From assembly GCA_013002465.1 (NCBI GenBank), contig JABDJO010000079.1:1-38605 (forward strand): DNA of 38,605 nt, in the 5' to 3' direction. The position numbers were made by a program, and so were the translations under genes. Shown here piece by piece: positions 16,720 to 25,311 of the stretch (its first letter is position 1; each line of letters opens with the position of its first letter). The stretch comes from Silicimonas sp. Its GTDB lineage: Bacteria > Pseudomonadota > Alphaproteobacteria > Rhodobacterales > Rhodobacteraceae. A model generated the notes under the pieces. The model was not told the origin of the DNA, ran no database searches, and was given only the letters and a program-made list of their open reading frames with translations.

Positions 16720-17435
16720 GCCGCGTGCGCCTTTTGCAGGTCTCGAAGCGCGTTGGCGATCAGATCGGGAATGGTGTCCCAGGTGCCGATTGGGTCAAGG
16801 ACCGGCCCTGTGAACCCGGCCCTGTCCAGCGCCTTGGGCAGATCCATCAAGACATGTCCGGCACGCGCTGCAAAGAACGGCAGAACCAGGGCCGGACCAT
16901 CGACTTGGGCGGCGGTCTCAAGGGAAGGTTCTTCATCGACAAAACCGACCTGAACGCGACGAAACAGGTTCGATTTCGCCATGGCGTCGGCGAAGACCTT
17001 GGTGGCACGGGCGGGGCGTGGGTCAGAAGGTGATCCATGGGCGGCCAGAACCAGGTCAGTCCCGCCCACGGGCAGGTCGTGTTTGGCGATTTCGTGCGAT
17101 AGTCTGGCCAGGGCCAAGGCGGGCAGTCCCGGGTCCATCCCAAGCGACGTTGCCATGTGCCAGCGCGCCAACCCCGCCCCCTTCAGGCGCTTGGGCAAAT
17201 GCGTTGAAACGAACCAGCCATCTGCCATGAACAAGGGATAAACCACAGGATCCTTGAACCCCGAAACCGCTGCCTTTATCGCGCCAGACATGGCAAGGGT
17301 CGCCCCGCGCACGTTCTGGCCCGTCAATGTCTGAACCCGCGCGGCAATCCCCGTCACAAAGGTCTCTTGTGGGCCCGGGTCCGAGGGCGATCCATGGGCA
17401 ACGATCAGCACCGAGGGATTAGTGGCTGGTGCCAT
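16716..17435 (-). CDS. cbiX: CbiX/SirB-family chelatase, two-domain (probable sirohydrochlorin ferrochelatase)
   Basis: 239-residue class II chelatase-like protein made of two similar halves. The signature HGSPSDP occurs at residues 14-20 and again at 133-139, giving metal-binding histidines H14 and H133. VVYPLFMADGWFVSTHLPKRL in the first half is the usual second motif. These enzymes insert Co or Fe into sirohydrochlorin. Inside a nirE-C-F-DL-G-H-J-N operon the likely job is iron insertion to make sirohaem, the haem d1 precursor. I chose ATG 17435, which overlaps the nirN end by 17 bp; an in-frame ATG at 17462 would add nine residues. Metal preference cannot be read from sequence. Confidence 0.8.
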   Translation of the reverse strand: MAPATNPSVLIVAHGSPSDPGPQETFVTGIAARVQTLTGQNVRGATLAMSGAIKAAVSGFKDPVVYPLFMADGWFVSTHLPKRLKGAGLARWHMATSLGMDPGLPALALARLSHEIAKHDLPVGGTDLVLAAHGSPSDPRPARATKVFADAMAKSNLFRRVQVGFVDEEPSLETAAQVDGPALVLPFFAARAGHVLMDLPKALDRAGFTGPVLDPIGTWDTIPDLIANALRDLQKAHAA

Positions 17436-18960
17436 GGGCAAAGGTGATCTTGTTGAAGACATTGTATTTTCCCGAAGGTTTCACCATGGGAAGGCGTTTC
17501 ACTTCTTCCAGTGTCGCCGCGTCATAGACGATGACCGCACCGTCCTGTTCCCAAAGGCTGACCAGCGCGTGTTCGCCGGTTCGGTCAAATTCCACATGCG
17601 CTGCGGTTTGTCCGGGGCTGGGGCGCAGGGTTTTCACGATCTCAAGGCTTTCCTTGTCGATGACATGCATGACGTCACGGTTTGGTCCAAAGAAGACATC
17701 TGCCCAGAGGTAGGGCGTGTTTTCATGACTTCTAAGAAAAAAGCCGGGGCCGTCGGTGGTGACCTTTTCAAGGGTTTCCCAGGACTTCATGTCGATGATC
17801 GACACCACCCCTTCGCGCAGGTGCGGTGTGGCCATGACCGTGGTGTCCCCACGCTCCCATGTGATGCCCGACCCAAGGTGCGGCATGCCCGGAAGCTCAA
17901 GATCAGCCACCTTCATGCCGATCACAAGGTCGATGACCTGCCCCCCGTCGTTTTCGCGCGAGGCCCCCATGACGTATTCGTAGGATTGATCAAAGAAGAA
18001 GTCGTCGAGAATGTCGGGAACCTTGATGACACGCACCGGAAAGGGTTCGTCATAACCAAGCGGGCCTTCATCGCGGTAATCGTGGACAAAGCCGTAAAAC
18101 GGCGGGTTTTCTCCGTAGAACACCTCCCAGACCTCGGGGATGTCCTTCAAGGCCAGCACAAAGCTTTCGCGCGGCGGGGCCTGGTAAACGGCCGACACAC
18201 GGCTGAGTTCGCCGTTCTTGCCGCGCACTTCTTTCACTTCGGCGACACTCAGATCCTCGGTCGACAGAATGGTCAGCGTCATGGGCAGGTAGTTGGCCAC
18301 GGCCAGCCATTTTCCGTCATGGCTGATGGCGATGTTGCGGCTGTTGACCCCGGCTCTGATGCGGGCGACTTCCTGCATCGACCACAGATCGACCTTTTGC
18401 ACCCAGCCGTCGCGGGACATCACGAAGACATACCGTCCGTCAGGCGAAAACTTCGGCCCGCCGTGAACGGCAAGCGGCGTTTGCAGGCGTTCAAGAACCT
18501 CGAACTTGTCGCCGTCGAGAATGCTGATGTGATGGTCCCCGGTTTCGACCACGACGAAAAGGTTCAAGGGGTCGGCCTTGTGCATCGGGGCATCGGGCGG
18601 GGTATAGTCTTCGTTGACCAGAAGCGTTTCGGCGATCTTTGCGGCGTCCCAGACCGGCACGTCTTTCAATGGTTCATGCAGAAACGCGGCAAGAACGGCG
18701 ATTTCTTCGCCATTCAACTGTTCGCCAAATGCCGGCATCTGGGTCGAGACACGGCCGTCCATGATGACCTTTTCCAACCGTTCGCCCTTCAGGCGCCTGA
18801 GGCTTTCGGGGATCAGCGCCGGACCAAGGGCACCCAGTCGGTCGTCGCCATGGCAGACCGCGCAATGGGTGGCAAACAGCACTTCGGGTTCCGGAGGTGC
18901 CGCATGAAGCGGCGCCGCCAACCCAAGAAGAACGCTAGTAAAAACGGTGAGCCGGATCAT
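17419..18960 (-). CDS. nirN: NirN, dihydro-haem d1 dehydrogenase (cytochrome cd1 paralogue)
   Basis: Periplasmic protein, 513 residues, catalysing the last step of haem d1 synthesis, introduction of the acrylate double bond. A signal peptide covers residues 1-20 (PLHA). The N-terminal cytochrome c domain has C33-AV-C36-H37, and an eight-bladed propeller with cd1-type segments follows ([41 protein letters not shown]). The C-terminus ends FAHGTSH. ATG 18960 overlaps nirJ by 26 bp; a start at 19005 would remove the signal peptide context. It resembles nirS at 32563 but lacks the NirS HDGF and PHPGPGANW active-site motifs, separating the two paralogues. Confidence 0.9.
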   Translation of the reverse strand: MIRLTVFTSVLLGLAAPLHAAPPEPEVLFATHCAVCHGDDRLGALGPALIPESLRRLKGERLEKVIMDGRVSTQMPAFGEQLNGEEIAVLAAFLHEPLKDVPVWDAAKIAETLLVNEDYTPPDAPMHKADPLNLFVVVETGDHHISILDGDKFEVLERLQTPLAVHGGPKFSPDGRYVFVMSRDGWVQKVDLWSMQEVARIRAGVNSRNIAISHDGKWLAVANYLPMTLTILSTEDLSVAEVKEVRGKNGELSRVSAVYQAPPRESFVLALKDIPEVWEVFYGENPPFYGFVHDYRDEGPLGYDEPFPVRVIKVPDILDDFFFDQSYEYVMGASRENDGGQVIDLVIGMKVADLELPGMPHLGSGITWERGDTTVMATPHLREGVVSIIDMKSWETLEKVTTDGPGFFLRSHENTPYLWADVFFGPNRDVMHVIDKESLEIVKTLRPSPGQTAAHVEFDRTGEHALVSLWEQDGAVIVYDAATLEEVKRLPMVKPSGKYNVFNKITFAHGTSH

Positions 18961-20146
18961 GGCGTTTCCCCCGGAAAGTCGTGACCTCAAGCCGAGGTGC
19001 CGCATCGTCCACCCCGATCTCGCCGTCGTTCAGATAGCAGGCCGGATCCTCGGCCCAGGGATCGCCCGAAACCTGAAGCGCCCTGATCCGCGTGTTGCCA
19101 CCGCAGACCGCCTGATGAGCGCAGGCCCCACAGCGGCCCTGAAGCGGGCGCGGCCTGGTGCGCAAGAGCGCAAGCATCTTGTCGTCGCCGGTCCAAAGCT
19201 TGGTGAAGGGCGTCTCTTTGACGTTGCCGACCGTGTAGTCGGACCAATAGGTGTCGGGATGGACCTTGCCGGTGGGGTCGATGTTCGCAACGCCAACACC
19301 TGAAGAATTCCCGCCCCAGGCTTTCAGGTGTTCTTCCACGTGGTTCGCCTTTTCTTCCGGAAAGTTCTGGCGCACCCAATTCAGAAACAACACCGCATCG
19401 GCATCGTTGTTGCCGGTGACCACCTCGAAGTGACGCCCCGCCTGCAACGCAGTCCAGGCCCGCTCGATCAGCAGATTGACGCAAGTGCGCGCACGAATAT
19501 GGCCGGCGTCCTCGCCCCGGTTCTTGTTGCCGCGACCGGCGTAGACCAGGTGGGACATATAGAACTTGTCGATCCCCTCGGCCTGGCAAAGATCAAGAAT
19601 GTCAGGCAGTTGCTCGGCATTATCCTCGGTCGGCGTGAACCTCAGGCCAACCTTGATGCCCAGTGACTTGCAGGTCTGCGCCCCGGCCAAAGCCTCGTCA
19701 AAGGCACCTTCCTTGCCGCGGAACCAATCATTGGTCTTGCCAACGCCGTCGATGGAAATGCCGACATAGTTGAATCCGATCTTGGCCACCTGATCGGCCA
19801 CATCGCCTTCGATGCGGGTGCCATTGGTCGACAAGGCCAGATAGCGGACCTTTTTCCGCGCATAGGCGGCCAGTTCGAAGATGTCCGGGCGCGACAAAGG
19901 CTCGCCGCCCGACAGGATCAGGGCCGGGATATTGAACCCGGCCAGGTCGTCGATCACGCCCTTGGCCTGCTCGGTGGACAATTCGCCGGGAAAGGCGACA
20001 TCGGCCGAGGTCGTATAGCAGTGGCGGCACTTCAGGTTGCAGCGCCGGGTCAGGTTCCAGATCACCACCGGACGCACCGCGCCACGCCTTTGGCGGACCG
20101 GGGTCGGTGTGATCAGTTGTTCCATATATTGGGTCAGACGAAACAT
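18935..20146 (-). CDS. nirJ: NirJ, radical SAM haem d1 biosynthesis protein
   Basis: Radical SAM enzyme, 403 residues, that removes the two propionate side chains of didecarboxysirohaem and leaves the keto groups of haem d1. The iron-sulfur cluster motif C36-x3-C40-x2-C43 is in [10 protein letters not shown], the SAM contact GGEP in [16 protein letters not shown]-terminal cysteine group ([12 protein letters not shown], then DPACYL) would bind a second cluster, as in SPASM-type proteins. The N-terminal [11 protein letters not shown] is typical of NirJ. It starts 3 bp after the nirH stop and overlaps nirN. All motifs look intact. Confidence 0.94.
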   Translation of the reverse strand: MFRLTQYMEQLITPTPVRQRRGAVRPVVIWNLTRRCNLKCRHCYTTSADVAFPGELSTEQAKGVIDDLAGFNIPALILSGGEPLSRPDIFELAAYARKKVRYLALSTNGTRIEGDVADQVAKIGFNYVGISIDGVGKTNDWFRGKEGAFDEALAGAQTCKSLGIKVGLRFTPTEDNAEQLPDILDLCQAEGIDKFYMSHLVYAGRGNKNRGEDAGHIRARTCVNLLIERAWTALQAGRHFEVVTGNNDADAVLFLNWVRQNFPEEKANHVEEHLKAWGGNSSGVGVANIDPTGKVHPDTYWSDYTVGNVKETPFTKLWTGDDKMLALLRTRPRPLQGRCGACAHQAVCGGNTRIRALQVSGDPWAEDPACYLNDGEIGVDDAAPRLEVTTFRGKRHDPAHRFY

Positions 20147-20149
20147 GGT

Positions 20150-20638
20150 CTAGCCGCCTTTCTTGCGCAGCCTGAGGCCGGTTTTCTTGAGAATTGCCGT
20201 CGAATAGAGAATGTCGGCACCTTTGCAGGCATCGCCCAGAAGGTCGGCAATACGGGCACGCTTTTCTTCGACTTCGTCGCGGGTTGCGCCATGCACCATG
20301 GCGAACAGGTTATAGGGCCAGATCGGACGCGCGCGGGGTCGCAGATAGCAGTGTGTGACATCGGCCATGGCACCGATCAAAGGCCCCAGTTCTTCGGCCG
20401 CGTGATCTTCGACATCCCAGACGGTCATGCCATTGGCGGACATTCCAAGCTTGTAGTGGTTGGGGGCAATGCCGATCCGCCGAATGACTCCGCTTTGCTT
20501 CAGCGCGGTCAACCGGGCCATCACGTCGGACTCGGTCGTTCCCAGATCCTTGGCCAGCGCGGCATAGGGTTCGGCCACAAGCGGCAGGCCAGCCTGGCAT
20601 GCGGTGATCAGCTGGCGGTCTTCGGCGGAAATCATCAT
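20150..20638 (-). CDS. nirH: NirH, sirohaem decarboxylase subunit
   Basis: 162-residue AsnC/Lrp-like protein acting in the NirDLGH complex that decarboxylates sirohaem to 12,18-didecarboxysirohaem. It has the N-terminal winged-helix-like part (EDRQLITACQAGLPL, then ESDVMARLTALKQSGVIRRIG) and the ligand-binding half with WDVEDHAAEELG and RPIWPYNLFAMVHG. The start is one of two adjacent ATGs at 20638/20635, overlapping the nirG stop. It shares its layout with NirG and both halves of NirDL. Assignment to H rather than another letter rests on operon order and on the WPYNLF-type C-terminal half. Confidence 0.88.
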   Translation of the reverse strand: MMISAEDRQLITACQAGLPLVAEPYAALAKDLGTTESDVMARLTALKQSGVIRRIGIAPNHYKLGMSANGMTVWDVEDHAAEELGPLIGAMADVTHCYLRPRARPIWPYNLFAMVHGATRDEVEEKRARIADLLGDACKGADILYSTAILKKTGLRLRKKGG

Positions 20639-21081
20639 GCCGCCACCCGAAATCCGACAAAGAACTCGCGCAGTTTGGGAAACCGGTAGACCGTCAGGCC
20701 GGTCGCGGTCTCGATTGCGTCGGCGGCTTCGTCTATCCCCGCCTCGGTTTCCGTGGCCAGGACGAACCACATGTTCAACCGATGACCGCGGGCGTAATTA
20801 TGTGCGACCTCGTCAAAGGCGTTTACCTTTTCGCAGACCGCATCGAACTGATCGTCGGGCGCTGCAAGGGCACAGAGACAGAACGCGCCCCCCATGGCTG
20901 CGGCATCCAGAAAGGGGCCGAACCTTGTGATTACGCCGCTTTCCTTCATAGCGGCGAGGCGGGCCAACAGGTCATCCTCGGACAGCCCAAGCGTTGCTGC
21001 AAAATCTGCATAGGGTCGCGATGAAATGGGAAACCCCTCTTGCAGCGAATTGATGATCTTTCGATCCATGTCGTCCAGCAT
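20635..21081 (-). CDS. nirG: NirG, sirohaem decarboxylase subunit
   Basis: 148-residue AsnC/Lrp-like component of the NirDLGH sirohaem decarboxylase. It contains DMDRKIINSLQEGFPISSRPYA, the EDDLLARLAAMKESGVITRFGP helix-turn-helix region and a C-terminal half with EVAHNYARGHRLNMWFVLATE. ATG 21081 shares a base with the nirDL stop (TGATG); a GTG at 21084 is also possible, and AAGGAA lies just upstream. The NMWFV motif groups it with the D/G type halves, complementary to the WPYxLF motif of the L/H type, which supports a paired arrangement of active and partner chains. Confidence 0.88.
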   Translation of the reverse strand: MLDDMDRKIINSLQEGFPISSRPYADFAATLGLSEDDLLARLAAMKESGVITRFGPFLDAAAMGGAFCLCALAAPDDQFDAVCEKVNAFDEVAHNYARGHRLNMWFVLATETEAGIDEAADAIETATGLTVYRFPKLREFFVGFRVAA

Positions 21082-22061
21082 CACGCGGTTTCCTTGCGGT
21101 CAATCAGCGCGCCGGTCTGCTTGAAGCAACGGGTGCTGAAGAGGACTTTGTAGTCATAGCCGCAGAGATGAGCCCGGACCCTTGCCAAAGACAGGACGTC
21201 CAGTGCTTCGGACCGACTGCGGCCATGGATCATGCAGTAAAGCGTATAGGGCCAGGCGTCGGGTTCGGCGCGTCGCCGGTAACACAGGGTCACGCCGGGA
21301 ACCTTGGTCAACGCATGACCCTTTTCGGCGATTTCGTCTTCTGGCACTTCAAACACCACCATCGCATTCGAACGCCAGCCAAGGGCGCGGTGGCGCACGA
21401 TCAGACCGATCCGGGACAAAACGCCCGCCTGTGCCAGGCTTCGGATCCTCTCGATCACTTCGGCTTCGTCGCGGCCAAGCTGCTCTGCCAGCGTTCTGAA
21501 GGGGCGCGTCTCGGCTTTCATCCCGTCGGACAAGGCCTGCATGATCTCGCGATCCGTCGATTTCAGCGGCACGCTTTCATCCACTGGCCGCGGCGGTGGC
21601 ATTTCGCCCGTTCCATCAAGCGCGAAACCAAGATCGACGTTGAACGGCTGCACAAGCCGCAGATCCAGCACCCGCAGTCCCGTCTTCGACGATATTTCGG
21701 CAAGGGAGGCATCCACGAACGCCCGGGTCGGACCGGTGGCCACGAACCAGATGTTCCATTCGTTTTCGCGTTCATAGCTATGGTTGACGCCGTCCTGGGC
21801 ATTGATGATCTGGGCCACCTCATCAATTTTTTCCGGCGGGGCCGCGACAGCCGCCAATGTGCTGGCGGCCAGTGTGTTCGGACGGGTGGTTGCGCCAATG
21901 CGGGAAATCGCGCCGCCATCCAAAAGGCCCTGCAGCCTTTCGATAACCTCGCTTTCCGCGATGTTCATGTCTTCGGCAATGACCTTGAACGGGCGCGGAA
22001 CCAAAGGCAGGGCGCGTTGCCAGTCGTTCATCAGCCTCCAGTCAAGATCATCCAGGTCCAT
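21081..22061 (-). CDS. nirDL: NirDL fusion, sirohaem decarboxylase
   Basis: 326-residue protein made of two AsnC/Lrp-like units. The first half (NirD-like, residues about 1-145) ends with NHSYERENEWNIWFVATG; a proline-rich linker follows (GEMPPPRPVDES); the second half (NirL-like) carries DREIMQALSDGM, RDEAEVIERIRSLAQAGVLSRIG and AWPYTLYCMIHG. Separate nirD and nirL genes occur in Pseudomonas, while fusions are known in Paracoccus and relatives. ATG 22061 is chosen over TTG 22070, which overlaps the nirF stop. With NirG and NirH it removes the acetate side-chain carboxylates of sirohaem. Confidence 0.9.
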   Translation of the reverse strand: MDLDDLDWRLMNDWQRALPLVPRPFKVIAEDMNIAESEVIERLQGLLDGGAISRIGATTRPNTLAASTLAAVAAPPEKIDEVAQIINAQDGVNHSYERENEWNIWFVATGPTRAFVDASLAEISSKTGLRVLDLRLVQPFNVDLGFALDGTGEMPPPRPVDESVPLKSTDREIMQALSDGMKAETRPFRTLAEQLGRDEAEVIERIRSLAQAGVLSRIGLIVRHRALGWRSNAMVVFEVPEDEIAEKGHALTKVPGVTLCYRRRAEPDAWPYTLYCMIHGRSRSEALDVLSLARVRAHLCGYDYKVLFSTRCFKQTGALIDRKETA

Positions 22062-22066
22062 GGAAC

Positions 22067-23215
22067 TCAAAGCCCTGATTTGTGCGCGCGCGCGGTGAAG
22101 AAAATGCCGGACGGGGTGTCGGCTGCGATTTCGCCCAGTTTCAGAAAATTGCGGGTGTCGTAGATTTCGATGCGGTTCTCATCGCGCACCGACAGCCAGA
22201 GTTGATGGCCGCGCGGGGTGAACTCCATGTGCAGAACCCCCGGCCCCGGCTTCAGGCGATGGATCACCTCGCCGGATTGGCTGTCGATGACCTCGACCGT
22301 GTCGTTGTCGGGATGCGCGTAGTTGACCCAGACGTGGCGACCATCGGGGCGCGCAACGGCGAACACGGGCTGGCCGTGGGTTTTTGTGCGCCCCACCTCG
22401 GTCAGAGATTGCGCATCAATCCACAAGACGGCGTGATGCCCGACGGCTGGCAGGACAAAACGGTCGCCGGCCAGGGCCCAGCCTTCCAGATGGGGCATCT
22501 TGTAAACCGGCAGGGGTTCGTCGCCCTTGCCATAGTTTTCGAGAATGCGCACCGGGCTTGGGGTTTCGTCCCAAAGATCGAAGGCCGTCAGTCCGTCTTC
22601 GCCAAAAAGCCCCACGATATAGCGGCGTCCATCCGCCGTAATAAGTGCGTCATAGGGATTGGCCCCGACGTCTTCGAACCGGGTGATCCGGGTATCCTGC
22701 CCACTGAGGTCGGCAATCCAGGTTTCCCCGGCATCCCACAGCGAAAAGACAAACCGGCGCCCGGGCGCATCCACCAGCCCGATGGTCTTCGATTGGGTCG
22801 GGATATCGGCCACCATGTCCAGGGTTTCGGCATCGAAGACCCGCACGCCCCCCGGTTCGTAGTTCGACACCGCGACAAGCTGGCCGTCATCCGAGATCGC
22901 GCCGCCAATCGCATTGCCCGACTGCATCACGCGGTTTGCGATGCTTTGGGTGGCGAGGTCGAGCTTGGTCAGCCCCCCGTCGCGGCCAAACACATAGGCA
23001 AAGCGCTGATCGGGCGAGAATACGACGCTGGCATGGGATAGATCGCCCAGCCCTTCAACCCGTGCGATCGCCGCCATTTCGGATTGGTCGATGATCAGAA
23101 CCGAACCCGTGGCCCGTTCGATCACCACGCCAAGATCGCCGGTCGCCACCACCTTTTCGGCAATGGATGCCGAAGCAATGAAGCAGGCGAACAAGGTTGC
23201 CAGAACGCGCATCAT
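22067..23215 (-). CDS. nirF: NirF, haem d1 biosynthesis protein
   Basis: 382-residue periplasmic propeller protein, homologous to the d1 domain of NirS but without a cytochrome c domain. A signal peptide is visible (MMRVLATLFACFIASASIA). Characteristic segments are DLGVVIERATGSVLIID, FSPDQRFAYVFGRDGGLTKLDL and the C-terminal LEGWALAGDRFVLPAVGHHAVLW with HMEFTPRGHQLWLSVRDENR. It binds a d1 intermediate and interacts with NirN and NirS in other organisms; its exact reaction remains debated. The start overlaps the nirC stop (ATGATG), and the stop precedes nirDL closely, so it is in the middle of the coupled operon. Confidence 0.92.
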   Translation of the reverse strand: MMRVLATLFACFIASASIAEKVVATGDLGVVIERATGSVLIIDQSEMAAIARVEGLGDLSHASVVFSPDQRFAYVFGRDGGLTKLDLATQSIANRVMQSGNAIGGAISDDGQLVAVSNYEPGGVRVFDAETLDMVADIPTQSKTIGLVDAPGRRFVFSLWDAGETWIADLSGQDTRITRFEDVGANPYDALITADGRRYIVGLFGEDGLTAFDLWDETPSPVRILENYGKGDEPLPVYKMPHLEGWALAGDRFVLPAVGHHAVLWIDAQSLTEVGRTKTHGQPVFAVARPDGRHVWVNYAHPDNDTVEVIDSQSGEVIHRLKPGPGVLHMEFTPRGHQLWLSVRDENRIEIYDTRNFLKLGEIAADTPSGIFFTARAHKSGL

Positions 23216-23535
23216 TTCGCGGTTCCTTCCTTAAGAAAATCGGCGATCCACAGGGCCTCGACTTCGCTTAGCAGCGGGCGCCAGGGCGGCATGGCAGTGC
23301 CCGGGATGCCATCAAGAATGATGTCGCGCAGAGTTTCGCGATCAAAATGGGACATGGCTTCGGGTGTGATATTGCGCCCCAGCCCGCCTTTCAGCGTCAA
23401 TCCATGGCACGATCCACAATCCTGCTGCACGAGCCGGGTGAGTTCCTGCGCCTTTTGCGGCGCGATGTCGGTGGCGCTTGCCCACGAAGGCACAATGGCC
23501 AGCCACAGGACGCATATGGCGCGAAAGTCAGCCAT
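23212..23535 (-). CDS. nirC: NirC, small periplasmic c-type cytochrome
   Basis: 107-residue monohaem cytochrome c with a signal peptide (MADFRAICVLWLAIVPSWASA) and one C-x2-C-H haem site (QQDCGSCHGLTLKGG), plus a downstream methionine in GTAMPPW as the likely distal ligand. In other denitrifiers NirC passes electrons to NirS or takes part in haem d1 maturation. ATG 23535 overlaps the nirE stop by 8 bp; a longer frame from 23604 would lie entirely inside nirE and lose the signal peptide. Confidence 0.9.
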   Translation of the reverse strand: MADFRAICVLWLAIVPSWASATDIAPQKAQELTRLVQQDCGSCHGLTLKGGLGRNITPEAMSHFDRETLRDIILDGIPGTAMPPWRPLLSEVEALWIADFLKEGTAK

Positions 23536-24316
23536 TGGATATCTTGCCTTGCGCCACCTCAAGAAGGGCCGCCCGTTCGTCGGCCAGGTCAACGACACGG
23601 CCAATCACGATCAGCACAGGCACACCGCGCGCGGTTTTCCTTGCTGCCTGCGCCAATGTGGCCAGTGTCGCGAAGTGGCGGGTTTCGTTCGCGCGTGTTC
23701 CGTTTTCGACCAGCATGACGGGCATGTCACCGCCAAGACCTTTCGCCATGAGCTGTCTGGAAATCTCGTCGGCATGGCCACGGCCCATGTAGACAATCAA
23801 CGTCGTGTCAGGGTCGGCAAGCCCGTCCCAGTCAAGCTCCAGCTCATGACCGGCCCGGCAGTGGCCGGTGACAAACCGCACGCCGGTCGCCAGCCCCCGG
23901 TGCGTCAGTGGCGCGCCCGTCGATGCGGCAATGCCCTGTGCCGCGGTGATGCCCGGAATGGTGGTGAATGCAATACCCGCATCGCGCAGCACCGCAACCT
24001 CTTCGGACCCGCGCCCGAAAACGTAAGGATCGCCGCCTTTCAGCCGCACGATACGTTCATGACGTCCCGCCAACGACACAAGAAGGGCGTTGATGTTGGC
24101 CTGCGGGAAAGGATGGTTGTTCGGAGCCTTGCCGACATCAATCAACTGCACACCAGGACGGCAGAGTGACAGGATCTCGGGCGAAACCAGACGATCATGG
24201 ACAACAACATCGGCCGTCTCGATCGCTTTCAGGGCCTTCACGGTCAACAAATCGGGATCGCCAGGGCCGGCACCGACCAGAAAAACATGGCTTGGACCAA
24301 TATCAGACGGCATCAT
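23528..24316 (-). CDS. nirE: NirE, uroporphyrinogen-III C-methyltransferase
   Basis: 262-residue SAM-dependent enzyme converting uroporphyrinogen III to precorrin-2, the branch point towards sirohaem and haem d1. Motifs: VGAGPGDPDLLTVKALK, VVVHDRLVSPEIL, RLKGGDPYVFGRGSEE, IPGITAAQGIAASTGAPLTHR and TLIVYMGRG, all standard for CobA/SUMT. I chose ATG 24316, which has GAGG just upstream; an in-frame ATG at 24346 would add ten residues without a ribosome site. It is the first gene of the leftward haem d1 operon. A nearby precorrin-2 dehydrogenase is not seen, so that step must be encoded elsewhere. Confidence 0.93.
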   Translation of the reverse strand: MMPSDIGPSHVFLVGAGPGDPDLLTVKALKAIETADVVVHDRLVSPEILSLCRPGVQLIDVGKAPNNHPFPQANINALLVSLAGRHERIVRLKGGDPYVFGRGSEEVAVLRDAGIAFTTIPGITAAQGIAASTGAPLTHRGLATGVRFVTGHCRAGHELELDWDGLADPDTTLIVYMGRGHADEISRQLMAKGLGGDMPVMLVENGTRANETRHFATLATLAQAARKTARGVPVLIVIGRVVDLADERAALLEVAQGKISNG

Positions 24317-24615
24317 CGCGACCTCGTATCTTGGGTAAGTGGCCATGCCGTTTGGCAGGGCCGAATAATGGCGATAGGCGTGAGGGGAACGTCCCCAACA
24401 CTGCCGTGAATGGCTTTGCGCATGTGCGATCGAGTCAACGCGGCGGAAACACGGTAAAAGTTCGGCGTCACCGCGCGGATACTCCCGGGCTCGACTGAAA
24501 TACCGCGTCCAGCAAATTCACCGGCAGGGACGCAGAGGTTCGAAGGCGCAAGGCAAACATCCTTTCAAGGGTTCCGGACCCTTTAGAGAGTGGTGCAGAA
24601 CCCACTGCCTCTGCC

Positions 24616-24629
24616 TTGACTTTTGTTAA
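24616..24629. promoter_or_regulatory. NNR/FNR-type box (distal, nirE side)
   Basis: TTGACTTTTGTTAA, differing from the norC and nirS boxes at one spacer base. Leftward it would serve nirE at a distance of about 300 bp with no good -10 seen. Rightward a TATTGC hexamer starts at 24651, 28.5 bp from the box centre, so it could also feed norC from upstream. Confidence 0.75.
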
Positions 24630-24708
24630 GATGGAATCGCGCCGCGCGGGTATTGCCCATAGTTTTCACCTGGATGCGACCAAATGACCCAAACGCATCG
24701 GGTCGGGC

Positions 24709-24735
24709 AAAATCCCTTATTTCCGCAAGGGTTTT
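24709..24735. other. Terminator-like hairpin between the two boxes
   Basis: AAAATCCCTT (24709-24718) can pair with AAGGGTTTT (24727-24735) with one bulged base, giving A- and T-runs on both sides so that it reads as a weak terminator on either strand. It could insulate the nir and nor promoters from each other. Function is inferred from form and place only. Confidence 0.45.
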
Positions 24736-24766
24736 CCTGCTGCAAAAGCATTCAGTGATCACATCC

Positions 24767-24807
24767 TTGACTTTCGTTAAGGCCGATCCCGGTGGGTTCC
24801 GCATTAT
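24767..24807 (+). promoter_or_regulatory. NNR/FNR-type box and -10 element of norC
   Basis: TTGACTTTCGTTAA at 24767-24780 is identical, in reverse orientation, to the box in front of nirS. CATTAT at 24802-24807 lies 28.5 bp from its centre, giving a class II activator promoter with an expected start near 24815 and a leader of about 30 nt to norC. Confidence 0.82.
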
Positions 24808-24845
24808 GGCAGACAATCGCCAGTCATCTGAGAAAGGAGCCCCGG

Positions 24846-25298
24846 ATGAGCGAAGTCTTAACGAAATCAATGGCCCGGAATATCTTCTATGGAGGGTCAC
24901 TGTTTTTCATAGTGATCTTTGTTGGGCTCTCTATTCACAGCCACCGCTACATCGTCACCACATCGACGGCTGATGCCCCGCTGACCGAAGCGGTCGCCGC
25001 GGGTAAAAAGGTCTGGGAACACCATGCCTGCATCAATTGCCATACCATCCTGGGCGAAGGTGCCTATTTCGCCCCTGAGGTCGGAAATGTGATGGCACGC
25101 TGGGGTGTTGCAGAGGATCCCGAGGATGCATTCGAAACCCTGAAGGGCTGGATGGACGGGCAACCCTCTGGCGTCGAAGGTCGGCGGCAAATGCCGAACT
25201 TCAACCTGACTGACGAAGATGTCCGCAACCTTTCGGAATTCCTGCTCTGGACCAACAAGATCCGCACGCAGGACTGGCCGCCAAACGAGGCAGGGTGA
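24846..25298 (+). CDS. norC: Nitric oxide reductase subunit C
   Basis: Membrane-anchored monohaem cytochrome c of the cNOR complex, 150 residues. One N-terminal transmembrane helix (about residues 10-33) is followed by the periplasmic haem domain with C62-IN-C65-H66 and a distal methionine in RRQMPNFNLT. It passes electrons from periplasmic donors to NorB. ATG 24846 follows AAAGGAG; the longer frame from 24792 overlaps the promoter and is rejected. First gene of norCBQDEF, 13 bp before norB. Confidence 0.96.
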   Translation: MSEVLTKSMARNIFYGGSLFFIVIFVGLSIHSHRYIVTTSTADAPLTEAVAAGKKVWEHHACINCHTILGEGAYFAPEVGNVMARWGVAEDPEDAFETLKGWMDGQPSGVEGRRQMPNFNLTDEDVRNLSEFLLWTNKIRTQDWPPNEAG

Positions 25299-25311
25299 GG
25301 GAGCACTTGCT

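Larger units (their letters stand above)
24317..24845. other. Divergent nirE-norC control region
   Basis: About 530 bp without a gene. It holds two NNR-type boxes (24616-24629 and 24767-24780), a hairpin between them (24709-24735) and, nearer nirE, another hairpin formed by AAGGGT at 24567-24572 and ACCCTT at 24578-24583. If the nirE transcript starts near the first box, its leader is some 250 nt long, far longer than the norC leader. I could not assign the remaining sequence to a known riboswitch. Confidence 0.6.

Noticed and set aside
17419..18960. A second cytochrome cd1 nitrite reductase
   Set aside because: It lacks the two NirS active-site histidine motifs and lies in the d1 synthesis operon, so it is NirN.
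17422..18984. Plus-strand frame of 520 codons opposite nirN
   Set aside because: Antisense shadow caused by high GC; nirN has haem site, signal peptide and operon context.
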